From the NCBI GenBank assembly GCA_902535165.1, contig CACASE010000012.1, positions 1 to 40,101 of the forward strand: a stretch of DNA of 40,101 bases, in the 5' to 3' direction. A program made the position numbers and the translations under genes. This document shows, piece after piece, positions 7,584 through 16,254 of this stretch. Position 1 is the first letter of the stretch. Each line of letters begins with the position of its first letter. Origin of the DNA: an uncultured Bacteroidota bacterium (GTDB lineage Bacteria > Bacteroidota > Bacteroidia > Flavobacteriales > Flavobacteriaceae). The notes beneath the pieces were generated by a model, which saw only the letters and a program-made list of their open reading frames with translations, was not told the DNA's origin and ran no database searches.

Positions 7584-8912
7584 ATGTTCAATAACCTAAC
7601 TGAAAAATTAAATTCTGCCTTTCATGTCTTAAAAGGACACGGTAAAATAACAGAAATTAATGTAGCGGAGACATTAAAAGAAGTTCGTAGAGCATTACTA
7701 GATGCTGATGTTAGTTTTAAAATTGCTAAAGAGTTTACACAAAGAGTTAAAGAAAAATCGATCGGTAAGAATGTTTTGACTGATCTTAGACCAGGACAGT
7801 TAATGGTCAAAATTGTAAAAGATGAGTTAACTGAGCTTATGGGGGGTGAGCATGAAGGTATTAATTTATCTGATAATCCTTCAATAATTTTATTATCAGG
7901 TCTTCAAGGTTCTGGTAAAACAACATTTGGTGGTAAACTTGCCAATTATCTTAAAAAGAAAAAAGGTAAAAATCCATTATTAGTTGCTTGTGATGTTTAC
8001 AGACCAGCAGCAATTGATCAATTGAAACTATTAGGAAGTCAGATTAATGTTGATGTTTACACAGAAGATGAAAATAAGGATCCAGTTGTAATTGCTAAAA
8101 ACTCTTTAAAATTTGCAAAAGAACACAATAAGAATTTGATAATTATCGATACCGCTGGAAGATTAGCAATTGATGATGTTTTGATGAATGAAATTGGAAA
8201 TATTAAAAATGCTACAAAACCTAGTGAAATATTATTTGTAGTAGATTCAATGACTGGGCAAGATGCAGTAAATACTGCTAAAGCATTCAATGATGTTTTA
8301 AATTTTGATGGTGTAGTGTTGACAAAGCTTGATGGTGATACAAGGGGAGGAGCTGCTTTAACAATAAAATCAGTTGTAAACAAGCCAATAAAATTTATTG
8401 GAAATGGAGAAAAGTTAGATGCTTTAGATATTTTCTATCCTGAAAGAATGGCTGATAGGATATTGGGCATGGGTGATGTTGTTTCATTAGTAGAAAGGGC
8501 TCAAGATGTTTATGATGAGAAAAAAGCAAGAGAGCTTAGTAAAAAAATTGCAAAAAATAAATTTGGTTTTGATGATTTTTTAAATCAAATTAATCAAATT
8601 AAAAAGATGGGTAACTTAAAAGATACAGTAAGTATGATACCTGGAATTAGTCAGATTAAAGATGTAGATATCGATAATGATTCATTCAAACATATTGAAG
8701 CATTAATTCAGTCGATGACACCAAAAGAGAGGTCAAATCCTAAAATAATAGATCATAATAGAAAAAAAAGAATAGCTAAAGGAGCTGGGAGAGATTTACA
8801 AGAAATAAATGCTTTGTTAAAACAATTTGAACAAATGTCAAAAATGATGAAGATGGTACAATCTGGAGGAGCATCAAAACTTATGGGAATGATGCAAAAT
8901 TTTAAGCAATAA
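7584..8912 (+). CDS. ffh: Signal recognition particle GTPase Ffh (SRP54)
   Basis: Ffh binds hydrophobic signal sequences on ribosomes and targets them to FtsY and SecYEG. It has an N-terminal four-helix N domain (1-90), then a GTPase G domain with P-loop GLQGSGKTT (106-114), DTAGR and TKLDGDTRGG. A methionine-rich M domain follows, ending in FEQMSKMMKMVQSGG, which binds the signal peptide and SRP RNA. The 442 residues match the family. It starts at ATG 12 bases after blh. No SRP RNA gene was found nearby. Confidence 0.97.
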   Translation: MFNNLTEKLNSAFHVLKGHGKITEINVAETLKEVRRALLDADVSFKIAKEFTQRVKEKSIGKNVLTDLRPGQLMVKIVKDELTELMGGEHEGINLSDNPSIILLSGLQGSGKTTFGGKLANYLKKKKGKNPLLVACDVYRPAAIDQLKLLGSQINVDVYTEDENKDPVVIAKNSLKFAKEHNKNLIIIDTAGRLAIDDVLMNEIGNIKNATKPSEILFVVDSMTGQDAVNTAKAFNDVLNFDGVVLTKLDGDTRGGAALTIKSVVNKPIKFIGNGEKLDALDIFYPERMADRILGMGDVVSLVERAQDVYDEKKARELSKKIAKNKFGFDDFLNQINQIKKMGNLKDTVSMIPGISQIKDVDIDNDSFKHIEALIQSMTPKERSNPKIIDHNRKKRIAKGAGRDLQEINALLKQFEQMSKMMKMVQSGGASKLMGMMQNFKQ

Positions 8913-8913
8913 G

Positions 8914-9780
8914 ATGATTATACTTGACGGAAAAAAAACTAGCGCTGATATTAAAGATGAAATTGCCAGTGAGGTAAAATCAATTACCCTTAGTGGTGAT
9001 CGACCTCCACATCTAGCTGCTTTAATTGTTGGAAATGATGGAGCTAGCCTTACTTATGTTGGAAGTAAAGTCAAAGCTTGTGAAAAAGTAGGTTTTGATT
9101 CAACATTACTCAGTTTGCCGGAATCTATTTCTGAGCAAGAATTACTCAATAAAGTATATGAACTTAATAACGATGATAAAATTGATGGGTATATTGTTCA
9201 ATTACCTTTGCCTAAGCATATAGATACTCAAAAAGTTTTGATGGCCGTTGATCCAAAAAAAGATGTAGATGGGTTTCATCCTACAAATTTTGGAAAAATG
9301 GCACTTAAACTACCAACTTTCATTTCTGCAACTCCCAATGGGATCATGGAATTATTAAAAAGGTATAAGGTATCTACTGAGGGAAAACATACTGTAGTTA
9401 TTGGAAGATCAGATATTGTTGGTAAACCAATTAGTATATTAATGGGTTTAAAGACCAATCCTGGAAATTCTACTGTTACATTAGTTCATAGTAGAACTAA
9501 TAACATTGAGGATTTAATAAAGCAAGCAGATATAGTAATTTCTGCTTTAGGTGTGCCTAATTTTATTAAGGATTACATGATAAAAGATGGGGCAATTATT
9601 ATTGATGTAGGAATTACAAGAGTTCCTGATGACTCAGTCAAGGGTTATAAAATTGTTGGTGATGTTGATTTTGAAAATGTTTCAAAAAAATCTTCATTTA
9701 TAACCCCAGTTCCAGGTGGTGTTGGACCTATGACAATAGCCATGCTCTTAACAAATACACTTCAGGCTTATAAAAATTAA
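8914..9780 (+). CDS. folD: Bifunctional methylenetetrahydrofolate dehydrogenase/cyclohydrolase
   Basis: FolD interconverts 5,10-methylene-, methenyl- and 10-formyl-tetrahydrofolate, feeding purine synthesis and formyl-Met. The N-terminal catalytic domain shows YVGSKVKACEKVGF, whose first Lys corresponds to the catalytic Lys of the family, and DGYIVQLPLP and DVDGFHPTNFGKM. The Rossmann domain has VIGRSDIVGKPISILM, and the C-terminus has the signature PVPGGVGPMTIAMLL. The usual PCTPxG reads SATPNG, which I believe is normal for flavobacterial FolD. It is 288 residues long. One base separates it from ffh, so they are probably cotranscribed. Confidence 0.97.
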   Translation: MIILDGKKTSADIKDEIASEVKSITLSGDRPPHLAALIVGNDGASLTYVGSKVKACEKVGFDSTLLSLPESISEQELLNKVYELNNDDKIDGYIVQLPLPKHIDTQKVLMAVDPKKDVDGFHPTNFGKMALKLPTFISATPNGIMELLKRYKVSTEGKHTVVIGRSDIVGKPISILMGLKTNPGNSTVTLVHSRTNNIEDLIKQADIVISALGVPNFIKDYMIKDGAIIIDVGITRVPDDSVKGYKIVGDVDFENVSKKSSFITPVPGGVGPMTIAMLLTNTLQAYKN

Positions 9781-9784
9781 TATA

Positions 9785-10213
9785 TTATTTTTCAAATATT
9801 TGATTAAAATCTTTAAAGGATTTAAACTCTAAAGCATTATCACAGGGATCTTTAAAAAACATCGTTGCTTGTTCACCGGGTAAACCCTTAAACCGAATAT
9901 AGGGTTCAATAATGAAAGTAATCCCCTTTTTAATTAATTGATTTGAAAAATTATGGAATTGATTCCACTCTAATATAACTCCAAAATGAGGTATTGGAAC
10001 ATCCTTGCCATCAACAGGGTTTGTTTTAATTTTTTCAATAGATTTTTCTTTGTAATGAATGACTAACTGATGACCAAATAAATTAAAGTCAACCCAATGA
10101 TCACTACTTCTTCCCTCCTCACAACCTAAAACATTTTTGTAAAAATCTCTTGATTTTTCTAAATCATAAACCGGTATTGCTAAATGGAATGGGAGCGTAT
10201 TGGTTTCTTTCAT
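9785..10213 (-). CDS. VOC superfamily (glyoxalase-like) protein
   Basis: A 142-residue vicinal-oxygen-chelate fold protein with two beta-alpha-beta-beta-beta modules. The sequence [23 protein letters not shown] opens the first module, and PHFGVILEW opens the second, which ends with [16 protein letters not shown]. Candidate metal ligands are His10, the His of PHFG and the Glu of ALEF. This subfamily (with EGRSSDHW and [19 protein letters not shown]-type segments) is widespread in bacteria, but to my knowledge its substrate is not established. It is not a typical glyoxalase I. The ATG start is at 10213. It converges on folD with only four bases between stops, and no terminator is visible. Confidence 0.85.
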   Translation of the reverse strand: MKETNTLPFHLAIPVYDLEKSRDFYKNVLGCEEGRSSDHWVDFNLFGHQLVIHYKEKSIEKIKTNPVDGKDVPIPHFGVILEWNQFHNFSNQLIKKGITFIIEPYIRFKGLPGEQATMFFKDPCDNALEFKSFKDFNQIFEK

Positions 10214-10256
10214 ACATTAAAATTAATCATTTAATATAACTTACTACAATCTGTAA

Positions 10257-10264
10257 TATATTTG
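10257..10264 (+). promoter_or_regulatory. Predicted -7 promoter element of queE
   Basis: TATATTTG matches TAnnTTTG and lies five bases before the GTG start at 10270. With the usual spacing to the transcription start, the mRNA would begin on or next to the start codon, so it may be leaderless. Confidence 0.55.
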
Positions 10265-10269
10265 TAAAT

Positions 10270-10875
10270 GTGAATATAGACTCAAACAATTTACCACTAA
10301 TGGAAACCTTTTACTCAATTCAAGGAGAGGGTTTTCATTCTGGAAAACCTGCTTATTTTATTAGAATAGGAGGTTGCGATGTTGGTTGTCATTGGTGTGA
10401 TGTTAAAGAAAGTTGGGATCATGGAAAACATCAAATCGTTGCTGTAGATGATATTGTTTCAAAAATTAATGGAACTAATTTGGTTATTATAACTGGTGGT
10501 GAACCGCTTATGTGGGACATGACGATATTGACAAAAAAAATCAAAAAAAATAAAATGGTTGTTCATCTTGAAACATCAGGTGCCTATAATTTCTCAGGTA
10601 ATTGGGATTGGGTTTGTCTATCGCCTAAAAAACAAAAACTTCCTAAAAAAGAAATCTATAAAATTGCAGATGAACTCAAAATTATTATATACAATAAACA
10701 TGACTTGGAATTTGCATTAGATGAGTCCAAAAAAGTAACAGAAAAATGTAAATTATTTCTTCAGCCTGAATGGGATAGATTTGAAGAAAATAAGTCATTC
10801 ATATTTAATTTCATAAAAGAAAATCCAAATTGGAATCTTTCACTTCAACTGCACAAATTCATGGGGATTGATTAA
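10270..10875 (+). CDS. queE: 7-carboxy-7-deazaguanine synthase (radical SAM)
   Basis: QueE converts 6-carboxytetrahydropterin to 7-carboxy-7-deazaguanine in the queuosine pathway for tRNA. The cluster-binding Cys36, Cys40 and Cys43 form CxxxCxxC in RIGGCDVGCHWCDVKESW, preceded by the family motif METFYSIQGEGFHSG. The SAM-binding ITGGEPLMW follows. At 201 residues it is the short Bacteroidota form. The start is GTG at 10270; an overlapping ATG two bases earlier is out of frame and closes at once. The other queuosine genes are not present here. The stop overlaps the convergent muramidase stop by four bases. Confidence 0.93.
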   Translation: MNIDSNNLPLMETFYSIQGEGFHSGKPAYFIRIGGCDVGCHWCDVKESWDHGKHQIVAVDDIVSKINGTNLVIITGGEPLMWDMTILTKKIKKNKMVVHLETSGAYNFSGNWDWVCLSPKKQKLPKKEIYKIADELKIIIYNKHDLEFALDESKKVTEKCKLFLQPEWDRFEENKSFIFNFIKENPNWNLSLQLHKFMGID

Positions 10876-12059
10876 TTATATATTAAATATTTTTCTCTAA
10901 TGAGTTTAAAATTATCTAATCCATTTTTCCATGTTTTTCTAATTTCTTTCGCTGATAATCCTTTTTTTATTTGTTCCTCTAAAAGCTTATTTCCTGCTAA
11001 CCTGTGAAATCCAGATTTGAAAAAATTATCTTTATTTTTTTCATTTTTGTAGGCAAGTATTAACCATTTCAAATCAATTTTTGATAGGTACTCTTCATTT
11101 TCAAGATTAAGCCCATAACAAGTTAAATTTTCATGTTTTGGATATTTAGCACCTGGCATTGATTTGGGAGTGAAGTTAAACTTAAAATTTTCCCAGTATG
11201 GTGTTCCAATTACTTGAAACTGTTTCTCTGTTCCTCTACCTACACTAACAGGTGTTTGCTCAAAAAAACAAAGAGAAGGATATAAATTAATTGATTGTTG
11301 ATTTGGTAAATTTGGAGATGGCTTGAATGTTAATCTATATTTCTTATTTCTATCATAGTTAGTAATTTTTATTACTTTCAATTTGCAATTTAGATTATTT
11401 CTTAACCATTTTTCTCCATTTATCATTTTTGCATATTCACCTATTGTCATACCATAAACTATAGGTACTGGATGTAGGCCAACAAAACTCATAGATTCTT
11501 TAGTCATAATCGGACCATCAATATAATGACCGTTGGGGTTTGGCCTATCTAATACAATTAACTCAATATTATTTTCTGCACAACTTTCCATAACATAATG
11601 CATAGTAGAAAGATATGTGTAGAACCTTGCTCCGACATCTTGAATGTCAAAAATTATAACATCAATTTCATCTAAATCTTCAAAGCTCGGTTTTCTTTTT
11701 TTTCCATATAAAGAAACAATAGGAATGCCTGTTTTTTCATCAATAGAATTAATAATTTTTTCCCCTGCATCTAAATTTCCACGGAACCCATGTTCAGGAG
11801 CAAAAACCTTTTTAATTTGGACATTTAATTTTAAAAGTGAATCCACCAAATGAATACTTTTACTTTCTTTTATAAATTGTGATGTATGATTGGATACAAT
11901 AGCAATATTTTTATCTATAATTAGCGGTAAATATTCTTCTGTTTTATCAATGCCGATTATTGTATTATTTTGTGCAACTATATTTAATGAGACTATTAAA
12001 AAAAAATTAATTTTGATAAATACAATAATAGATTTTGAAATTTGAAAATTTTTTAGCAT
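10872..12059 (-). CDS. namZ: Secreted DUF1343 / NamZ-like exo-beta-N-acetylmuramidase (GH171 family)
   Basis: A 395-residue exported protein. Residues 1-30 form a signal peptide with a hydrophobic stretch ending near VAQ. The mature domain shows the DUF1343 motifs NIAIVSNHTS, FAPEHGFRG (Glu89-His90, the pair I recall as catalytic in the family), FDIQDVGARFYTYLSTMHYVM, VLDRPNPNG and TPVSVGRGTEKQFQVIG. Characterised relatives (Tannerella and Bacillus NamZ) release terminal MurNAc from peptidoglycan fragments, so a role in wall turnover or recycling is inferred. The ATG at 12059 is preferred over the TTG one codon upstream. Its 5' end overlaps the divergent permease gene by 25 bases, and its 3' end overlaps queE by four. 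Confidence 0.87.
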   Translation of the reverse strand: MLKNFQISKSIIVFIKINFFLIVSLNIVAQNNTIIGIDKTEEYLPLIIDKNIAIVSNHTSQFIKESKSIHLVDSLLKLNVQIKKVFAPEHGFRGNLDAGEKIINSIDEKTGIPIVSLYGKKRKPSFEDLDEIDVIIFDIQDVGARFYTYLSTMHYVMESCAENNIELIVLDRPNPNGHYIDGPIMTKESMSFVGLHPVPIVYGMTIGEYAKMINGEKWLRNNLNCKLKVIKITNYDRNKKYRLTFKPSPNLPNQQSINLYPSLCFFEQTPVSVGRGTEKQFQVIGTPYWENFKFNFTPKSMPGAKYPKHENLTCYGLNLENEEYLSKIDLKWLILAYKNEKNKDNFFKSGFHRLAGNKLLEEQIKKGLSAKEIRKTWKNGLDNFKLIREKYLIYN

Positions 12060-13252
12060 CAAGAATTCTTAGTTACAAGAGATATAAAAATACTATATCA
12101 TCTCCGATAATAAAAATTTCAATCCTATCAATTATAATAGCAATAATAGTTATTAATTTTTCTGTATCTATTGGATTTGGGATTCAAAATGAAATTAGAG
12201 ATAAGTTTATTACTGTCTCTGGTGATTATTATATTTCAAATTTTAAAAATGAAAGTTTTTCAACCTATCATCCAATTGATTTAAATAATATAGATAATCA
12301 ATTTTTTAACAGTAAAAATTTTAGTGATATAAATAAAGTCGTATATAATCCTGGCATAATTCCAGTTAACAATACTTTTTTAGACATAGTTTTTAAAGGA
12401 ATAGATAATAATGGTTTTAGTTCTATTAATCAATTTGTAAAAAATAAAGACTTACTAAATATTGAAGTTAGTGAAGTATTAGTTTCTGACATATTAGCAA
12501 AAAAGCTAAATGTTAAAAAGGGTGATTATATAAAGTTTCTATTTTTTAAAGATCAAAATAGTAAAATTCCATTAGTACGAAACTTAAAGGTTCTTGAATT
12601 ATATAACTCATCAATATCTGAGTTTGATTCAAAATTAGTTTTTGGAAATATTAAACAATCTCAACTGATAAATAAATGGAATGATAATTTTACTGGAGGA
12701 TTAGAGGTATACATTGAAAAAAATGATTTAAAAAAACAAGATTTAGATTTTTTATTTTCATCAATTCCACCAGACTATGATATTCAAAAAATTTCTGAAA
12801 GATTTCCTGAAATCTTCAATTGGATTAAATTATTTGATACGAATATTTATTTGATTGTGATTTTAATGATTGCTGTAGGTGGAATTAATATGATAACAGC
12901 TCTTTTAGTTACTGTTCTAGATAAAACAAAGTTAATTTCTAGATTAAAAATTTTAGGAGCGAATAATTCATCAATTAGAAAAATTTTTATGATTAACGGT
13001 TTCTATTTGATAATGAAAGGAATAATTTGGGGAAATATTATTTCTTTATCATTAATGATTATTCAAAAAAGATTTTCTTTAGTTAGGCTTGATCCAATGA
13101 CATATTACTCTGATCATGTCCCAGTTGAAATTGACCCAATAAAAATACTTTTAATAAATCTAGTTGTCATTGTTATATCTATGCTAATGCTTTTGATTCC
13201 ATCTAGAACCATATCTAAAATTAAACCAAATTCAAGTTTTAAATTATCTTAA
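12035..13252 (+). CDS. FtsX/LolE-family ABC transporter permease
   Basis: A 405-residue membrane protein of the MacB/FtsX/LolCE permease family. It has one N-terminal helix (about 27-49), a large periplasmic domain (50-265), and three C-terminal helices (about 270-295, 318-345, 370-395). FtsX-like features include DTNIYLIVILMIAVGGINM and LLVTVLDKTKLISRLKILGA. In Bacteroidota such proteins are annotated as lipoprotein-releasing permeases (LolC/E-like), but the substrate is not shown here. No ATPase partner (LolD-like) is adjacent. The TTG start at 12035 is needed to keep the conserved N-terminal FLASRILSYKRYKNTIS; no ATG fits. The 5' end overlaps the divergent muramidase gene. Confidence 0.85.
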   Translation: MKFENFLASRILSYKRYKNTISSPIIKISILSIIIAIIVINFSVSIGFGIQNEIRDKFITVSGDYYISNFKNESFSTYHPIDLNNIDNQFFNSKNFSDINKVVYNPGIIPVNNTFLDIVFKGIDNNGFSSINQFVKNKDLLNIEVSEVLVSDILAKKLNVKKGDYIKFLFFKDQNSKIPLVRNLKVLELYNSSISEFDSKLVFGNIKQSQLINKWNDNFTGGLEVYIEKNDLKKQDLDFLFSSIPPDYDIQKISERFPEIFNWIKLFDTNIYLIVILMIAVGGINMITALLVTVLDKTKLISRLKILGANNSSIRKIFMINGFYLIMKGIIWGNIISLSLMIIQKRFSLVRLDPMTYYSDHVPVEIDPIKILLINLVVIVISMLMLLIPSRTISKIKPNSSFKLS

Positions 13253-13257
13253 TGATT

Positions 13258-13265
13258 TAAATTTG
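13258..13265 (+). promoter_or_regulatory. Predicted -7 promoter element of the cysteine synthase/CBS-like gene
   Basis: TAAATTTG is an exact TAnnTTTG match, just after the permease stop and ten bases before the GTG start at 13276. The predicted leader is only a few bases. Confidence 0.52.
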
Positions 13266-13275
13266 TAAATGACAA

Positions 13276-14259
13276 GTGAATTACTGTAATAACATACTAG
13301 AAACAATTGGAAATACACCACTAATAAAATTAAATACGATTACCAGTGATGTTCAAAGCCTTGTTTTAGCAAAAGTTGAGTACTTCAATCCAGGAAACTC
13401 TGTTAAAGATAGAATGGCTGTTAAGATGGTCGAAGATGCTGAGAAAGATGGTAGGTTGAAATCCGGTGGAACAATTGTAGAGGGAACCTCTGGGAATACA
13501 GGTATGGGTTTAGCATTAGCTGCTATTGTAAAGGGTTACAAGCTGATATGTGTAACAACGGATAAACAGTCAAAAGAGAAAGTCGATGTTCTCAAAGCGG
13601 TAGGAGCTAAAGTCGTAATATGTCCAACTAATGTTGAGCCTGATGATCCAAAATCTTATTACTCAACAGCCAAAAGGATTAGTGAAGAAACTGAGAACTC
13701 GTGGTATGTAAATCAATACGATAATTTATCTAATAGAGAAGCACACTATTTAACCACAGGCCCTGAAATTTGGAGGCAAACAGATGGTAAAATTACCCAT
13801 TTTGTTGTTGGTGTTGGTACAGGTGGAACTATCTCTGGAGTTGCTAAATATCTAAAAGAAAAAAATAGTAATATTAAAGTTTGGGGTATCGACACATATG
13901 GTTCAGCATTTAAAAAATATCATGAAACCGGTGTATTTGATAAGAATGAGATATATCCTTACATAACTGAAGGAATTGGTGAAGATATTATCCCAAAAAA
14001 TGTTGATTTTAATTTAATTGATCACTTTGAAAAAGTTAATGATGAGGATGCAGCTAGATATACTAGAAAACTGGCAAAAGAGGAAGGTATTTTTGCAGGA
14101 AACTCATGTGGTGCAGCAATTAAAGGGGTAATTCAGTTAAAAAAGTATTTTAAAAAAGATGATATTGTTGTTGTCCTGTTGCATGATTCTGGAAGCAGAT
14201 ATGTAGGTAAAATATATAATGATGAGTGGATGGAATCAAATGGATTTAGACTAGACTAA
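13276..14259 (+). CDS. PLP-dependent cysteine synthase / cystathionine beta-synthase-like enzyme
   Basis: A 327-residue fold-type II PLP enzyme. Lys in NPGNSVKDRMA forms the Schiff base, EGTSGNTGMGLALAA binds the substrate carboxylate, and GVGTGGTISG holds the PLP phosphate. The segments PTNVEPDDPKSYYSTAKR, NQYDNLSN and LLHDSGSRYVGKIYNDEW look closer to the catalytic core of cystathionine beta-synthase than to O-acetylserine sulfhydrylase CysK. It lacks the regulatory CBS domain pair and any heme segment. I therefore leave the exact reaction open between cystathionine and cysteine formation. The start is GTG; a nearby ATG at 13269 is out of frame and closes after six codons. No transsulfuration partner is adjacent. 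Confidence 0.87.
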   Translation: MNYCNNILETIGNTPLIKLNTITSDVQSLVLAKVEYFNPGNSVKDRMAVKMVEDAEKDGRLKSGGTIVEGTSGNTGMGLALAAIVKGYKLICVTTDKQSKEKVDVLKAVGAKVVICPTNVEPDDPKSYYSTAKRISEETENSWYVNQYDNLSNREAHYLTTGPEIWRQTDGKITHFVVGVGTGGTISGVAKYLKEKNSNIKVWGIDTYGSAFKKYHETGVFDKNEIYPYITEGIGEDIIPKNVDFNLIDHFEKVNDEDAARYTRKLAKEEGIFAGNSCGAAIKGVIQLKKYFKKDDIVVVLLHDSGSRYVGKIYNDEWMESNGFRLD

Positions 14260-14449
14260 TTACTAAAAAGCAGGAGATGGAAACTCATAAATGCTTTCTA
14301 AAACATTTTACTAAAATCATTTCATATCAAAATTATAAATAAGAATATTGTTAAAGGTATACTCAAAAACCATTCTTACACAAATGCCAAATTCCCATTT
14401 TGAAAATGAAGTTATATATCAATAAATCTGAGCCAGATATACTTATAAT

Positions 14450-16252
14450 TTAAAAAGGATATTTGTTTTCAGCCTCTAAGACTGCAGCTACCTGCCTCTT
14501 TAATTCAATAGTATTAGGATAATTAAAATATTTAGTAAATCTCTTTAAACCAGCCAATAAAAACTTTTGTTCACTCCCCTCAGAAAGTGAAACAATTAAC
14601 TCTTTTGCTTTTTTAATTGTTAATTCACATGACTCATAAAGATAAAGTTTACTCATTGCTATTTGACTCAAATATTTTTCAGATCCAAATCTTTTTGAAT
14701 TTTTTTCAGTTCTTAAAATTGCAGATTCAGACATATATATTTCAATTATTATTTCAGAAATTCTTAATAAAACTTCTTGTTCTTTTTCTAAATCCATTCC
14801 AAATTTTTTCATTCCAGCACCGGCAAGCATTAAGAAAACTTTTTTTAGATTCTTAATCACATACTTTTCCTCAGCAAAAAGTTCATCAAATTCAGGAATC
14901 TCAAAACTAGGTATTTCAGTTAATTCACTCGCGACTTCTTCAGCTTTTTCAATTAAATTTAAATGACCTTTCAATGCTTTTTTAATAATCATACCAATTA
15001 TAACAAGTTTATTTATTTCATTTGTTCCCTCATATATTCTAGCAATTCTTGCATCTCTCCAAGCAGATTCCATAGGAGTTTCTGTTGAATAACCCATACC
15101 ACCGAAAACTTGAATTCCTAAATCTGTACAATTCTGAAGGTGATCAGAGACAGCTACTTTTAAGATTGAACATTCTACAACATATTCTTCCACACCCTTT
15201 AATTCAGATTCTTGATGTGTTTTTCCATTGGATTTAAGAATTGAAATTCTATCTTCAATATTTTTAGCAGCTCTATATGTTGCGGATTCATCAACATAAG
15301 TTTCTGTTGCCATTTTAACTAACATTTCTTTTACTGCACCAAATTCAATTATTTTGGAATTAAATTGTTCTCTCTGATTTGCATATTGTATAGCAGCCTT
15401 TGTTACTCTTCTTTCCCCATCAAGGGCAGCAGCAGCAAGTTTTATTCTTCCAATATTTAAAGCATTCATAGCAATTTTAAATCCATTCCCTCTTTCAGAA
15501 ATCATATTTTCCACGGGCACTTTTGTTTCATTGAAAAAAACTTGTCTGGTAGAAGATGAGTGTATTCCAAGTTTTGACTCTTCATTCCCAAGTTTTATAC
15601 CATTTTCTGGATCGTTAGGCACGATAAATGCAGTTATATTTTTATCATTTTCAATCCTTGCAAAAACGGTGAAAATATCAGCATATCCCGCATTTGAAAT
15701 CCACATCTTTTGGCCAGTTATCAAATAATGTTTTTTATCTGCTGTCAGTACCGCTTTGGTTTTCCCATTATTTGCGTCAGATCCAGCAGTTGGTTCAGTT
15801 AAACAATATGCTCCTATATGTTCTCCTGTAGCTAATTTTGGAACATATTTTTTCTTTTGTTCCTCATTTCCATAAAGTAGAATAGGAAAAGTTCCAATTC
15901 CAGTATGGGCTCCATAAGCTGTAGAAGTAGATCCTGAACTTCCTGAAATGTAATCACAAACTAGCATTGATGAGGTAAATGGCATACCAAGACCTCCATA
16001 CTCCTCAGGAACTCCAACCCCTAAGAATCCAAGATCACCAGCTTTTCTAATCACCTCAAATGTTAGATCATAGTTGTGTTTCTCGAATTCACTTTTTCTA
16101 CCCCAAATTTCTTTTTCAGCAAAATCATGAACCGCATCTTTCATCATTTTTTGTTCTTCTGTAAAATCTTCAGGTGTAAACACATCATTACAATCTGTTT
16201 CTTTAATAATAAATTCACCACCTCTTGTCAAATTTTTTTCTAATATTTCCAT
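14450..16252 (-). CDS. Acyl-CoA dehydrogenase, long VLCAD-like form
   Basis: This FAD enzyme catalyses the first step of beta-oxidation, fatty acyl-CoA to trans-2-enoyl-CoA. The acyl-CoA dehydrogenase core runs from about 30 to 430 with the signatures YCLTEPTAGSDANNGKTKA and GQKMWISNAGYADIF. The catalytic base is Glu408 in IARIYEGTNEINKL. About 170 further residues form a C-terminal helical extension, as in VLCAD/ACAD9-type enzymes, which makes the total 600, usual for the flavobacterial member. It is the last gene of the marR-fadB-fadA operon, two bases after fadA. No terminator is visible in the following 190 bases. Confidence 0.95.
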   Translation of the reverse strand: MEILEKNLTRGGEFIIKETDCNDVFTPEDFTEEQKMMKDAVHDFAEKEIWGRKSEFEKHNYDLTFEVIRKAGDLGFLGVGVPEEYGGLGMPFTSSMLVCDYISGSSGSTSTAYGAHTGIGTFPILLYGNEEQKKKYVPKLATGEHIGAYCLTEPTAGSDANNGKTKAVLTADKKHYLITGQKMWISNAGYADIFTVFARIENDKNITAFIVPNDPENGIKLGNEESKLGIHSSSTRQVFFNETKVPVENMISERGNGFKIAMNALNIGRIKLAAAALDGERRVTKAAIQYANQREQFNSKIIEFGAVKEMLVKMATETYVDESATYRAAKNIEDRISILKSNGKTHQESELKGVEEYVVECSILKVAVSDHLQNCTDLGIQVFGGMGYSTETPMESAWRDARIARIYEGTNEINKLVIIGMIIKKALKGHLNLIEKAEEVASELTEIPSFEIPEFDELFAEEKYVIKNLKKVFLMLAGAGMKKFGMDLEKEQEVLLRISEIIIEIYMSESAILRTEKNSKRFGSEKYLSQIAMSKLYLYESCELTIKKAKELIVSLSEGSEQKFLLAGLKRFTKYFNYPNTIELKRQVAAVLEAENKYPF

Positions 16253-16254
16253 AA

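Noticed and set aside
8057-8383. 108-codon open frame antisense to ffh
   Set aside because: Shadow of the SRP GTPase domain with no independent start context or homology that I recognise.
14277-14342. 21-residue open frame with an AGGAG-like sequence just upstream, in the gap between the CBS-like gene and the acyl-CoA dehydrogenase gene
   Set aside because: Very short, no recognisable motif, and the AGGAG is too close to the ATG; this lineage does not rely on Shine-Dalgarno sequences. The rest of the 190-base gap shows no RNA gene or terminator.
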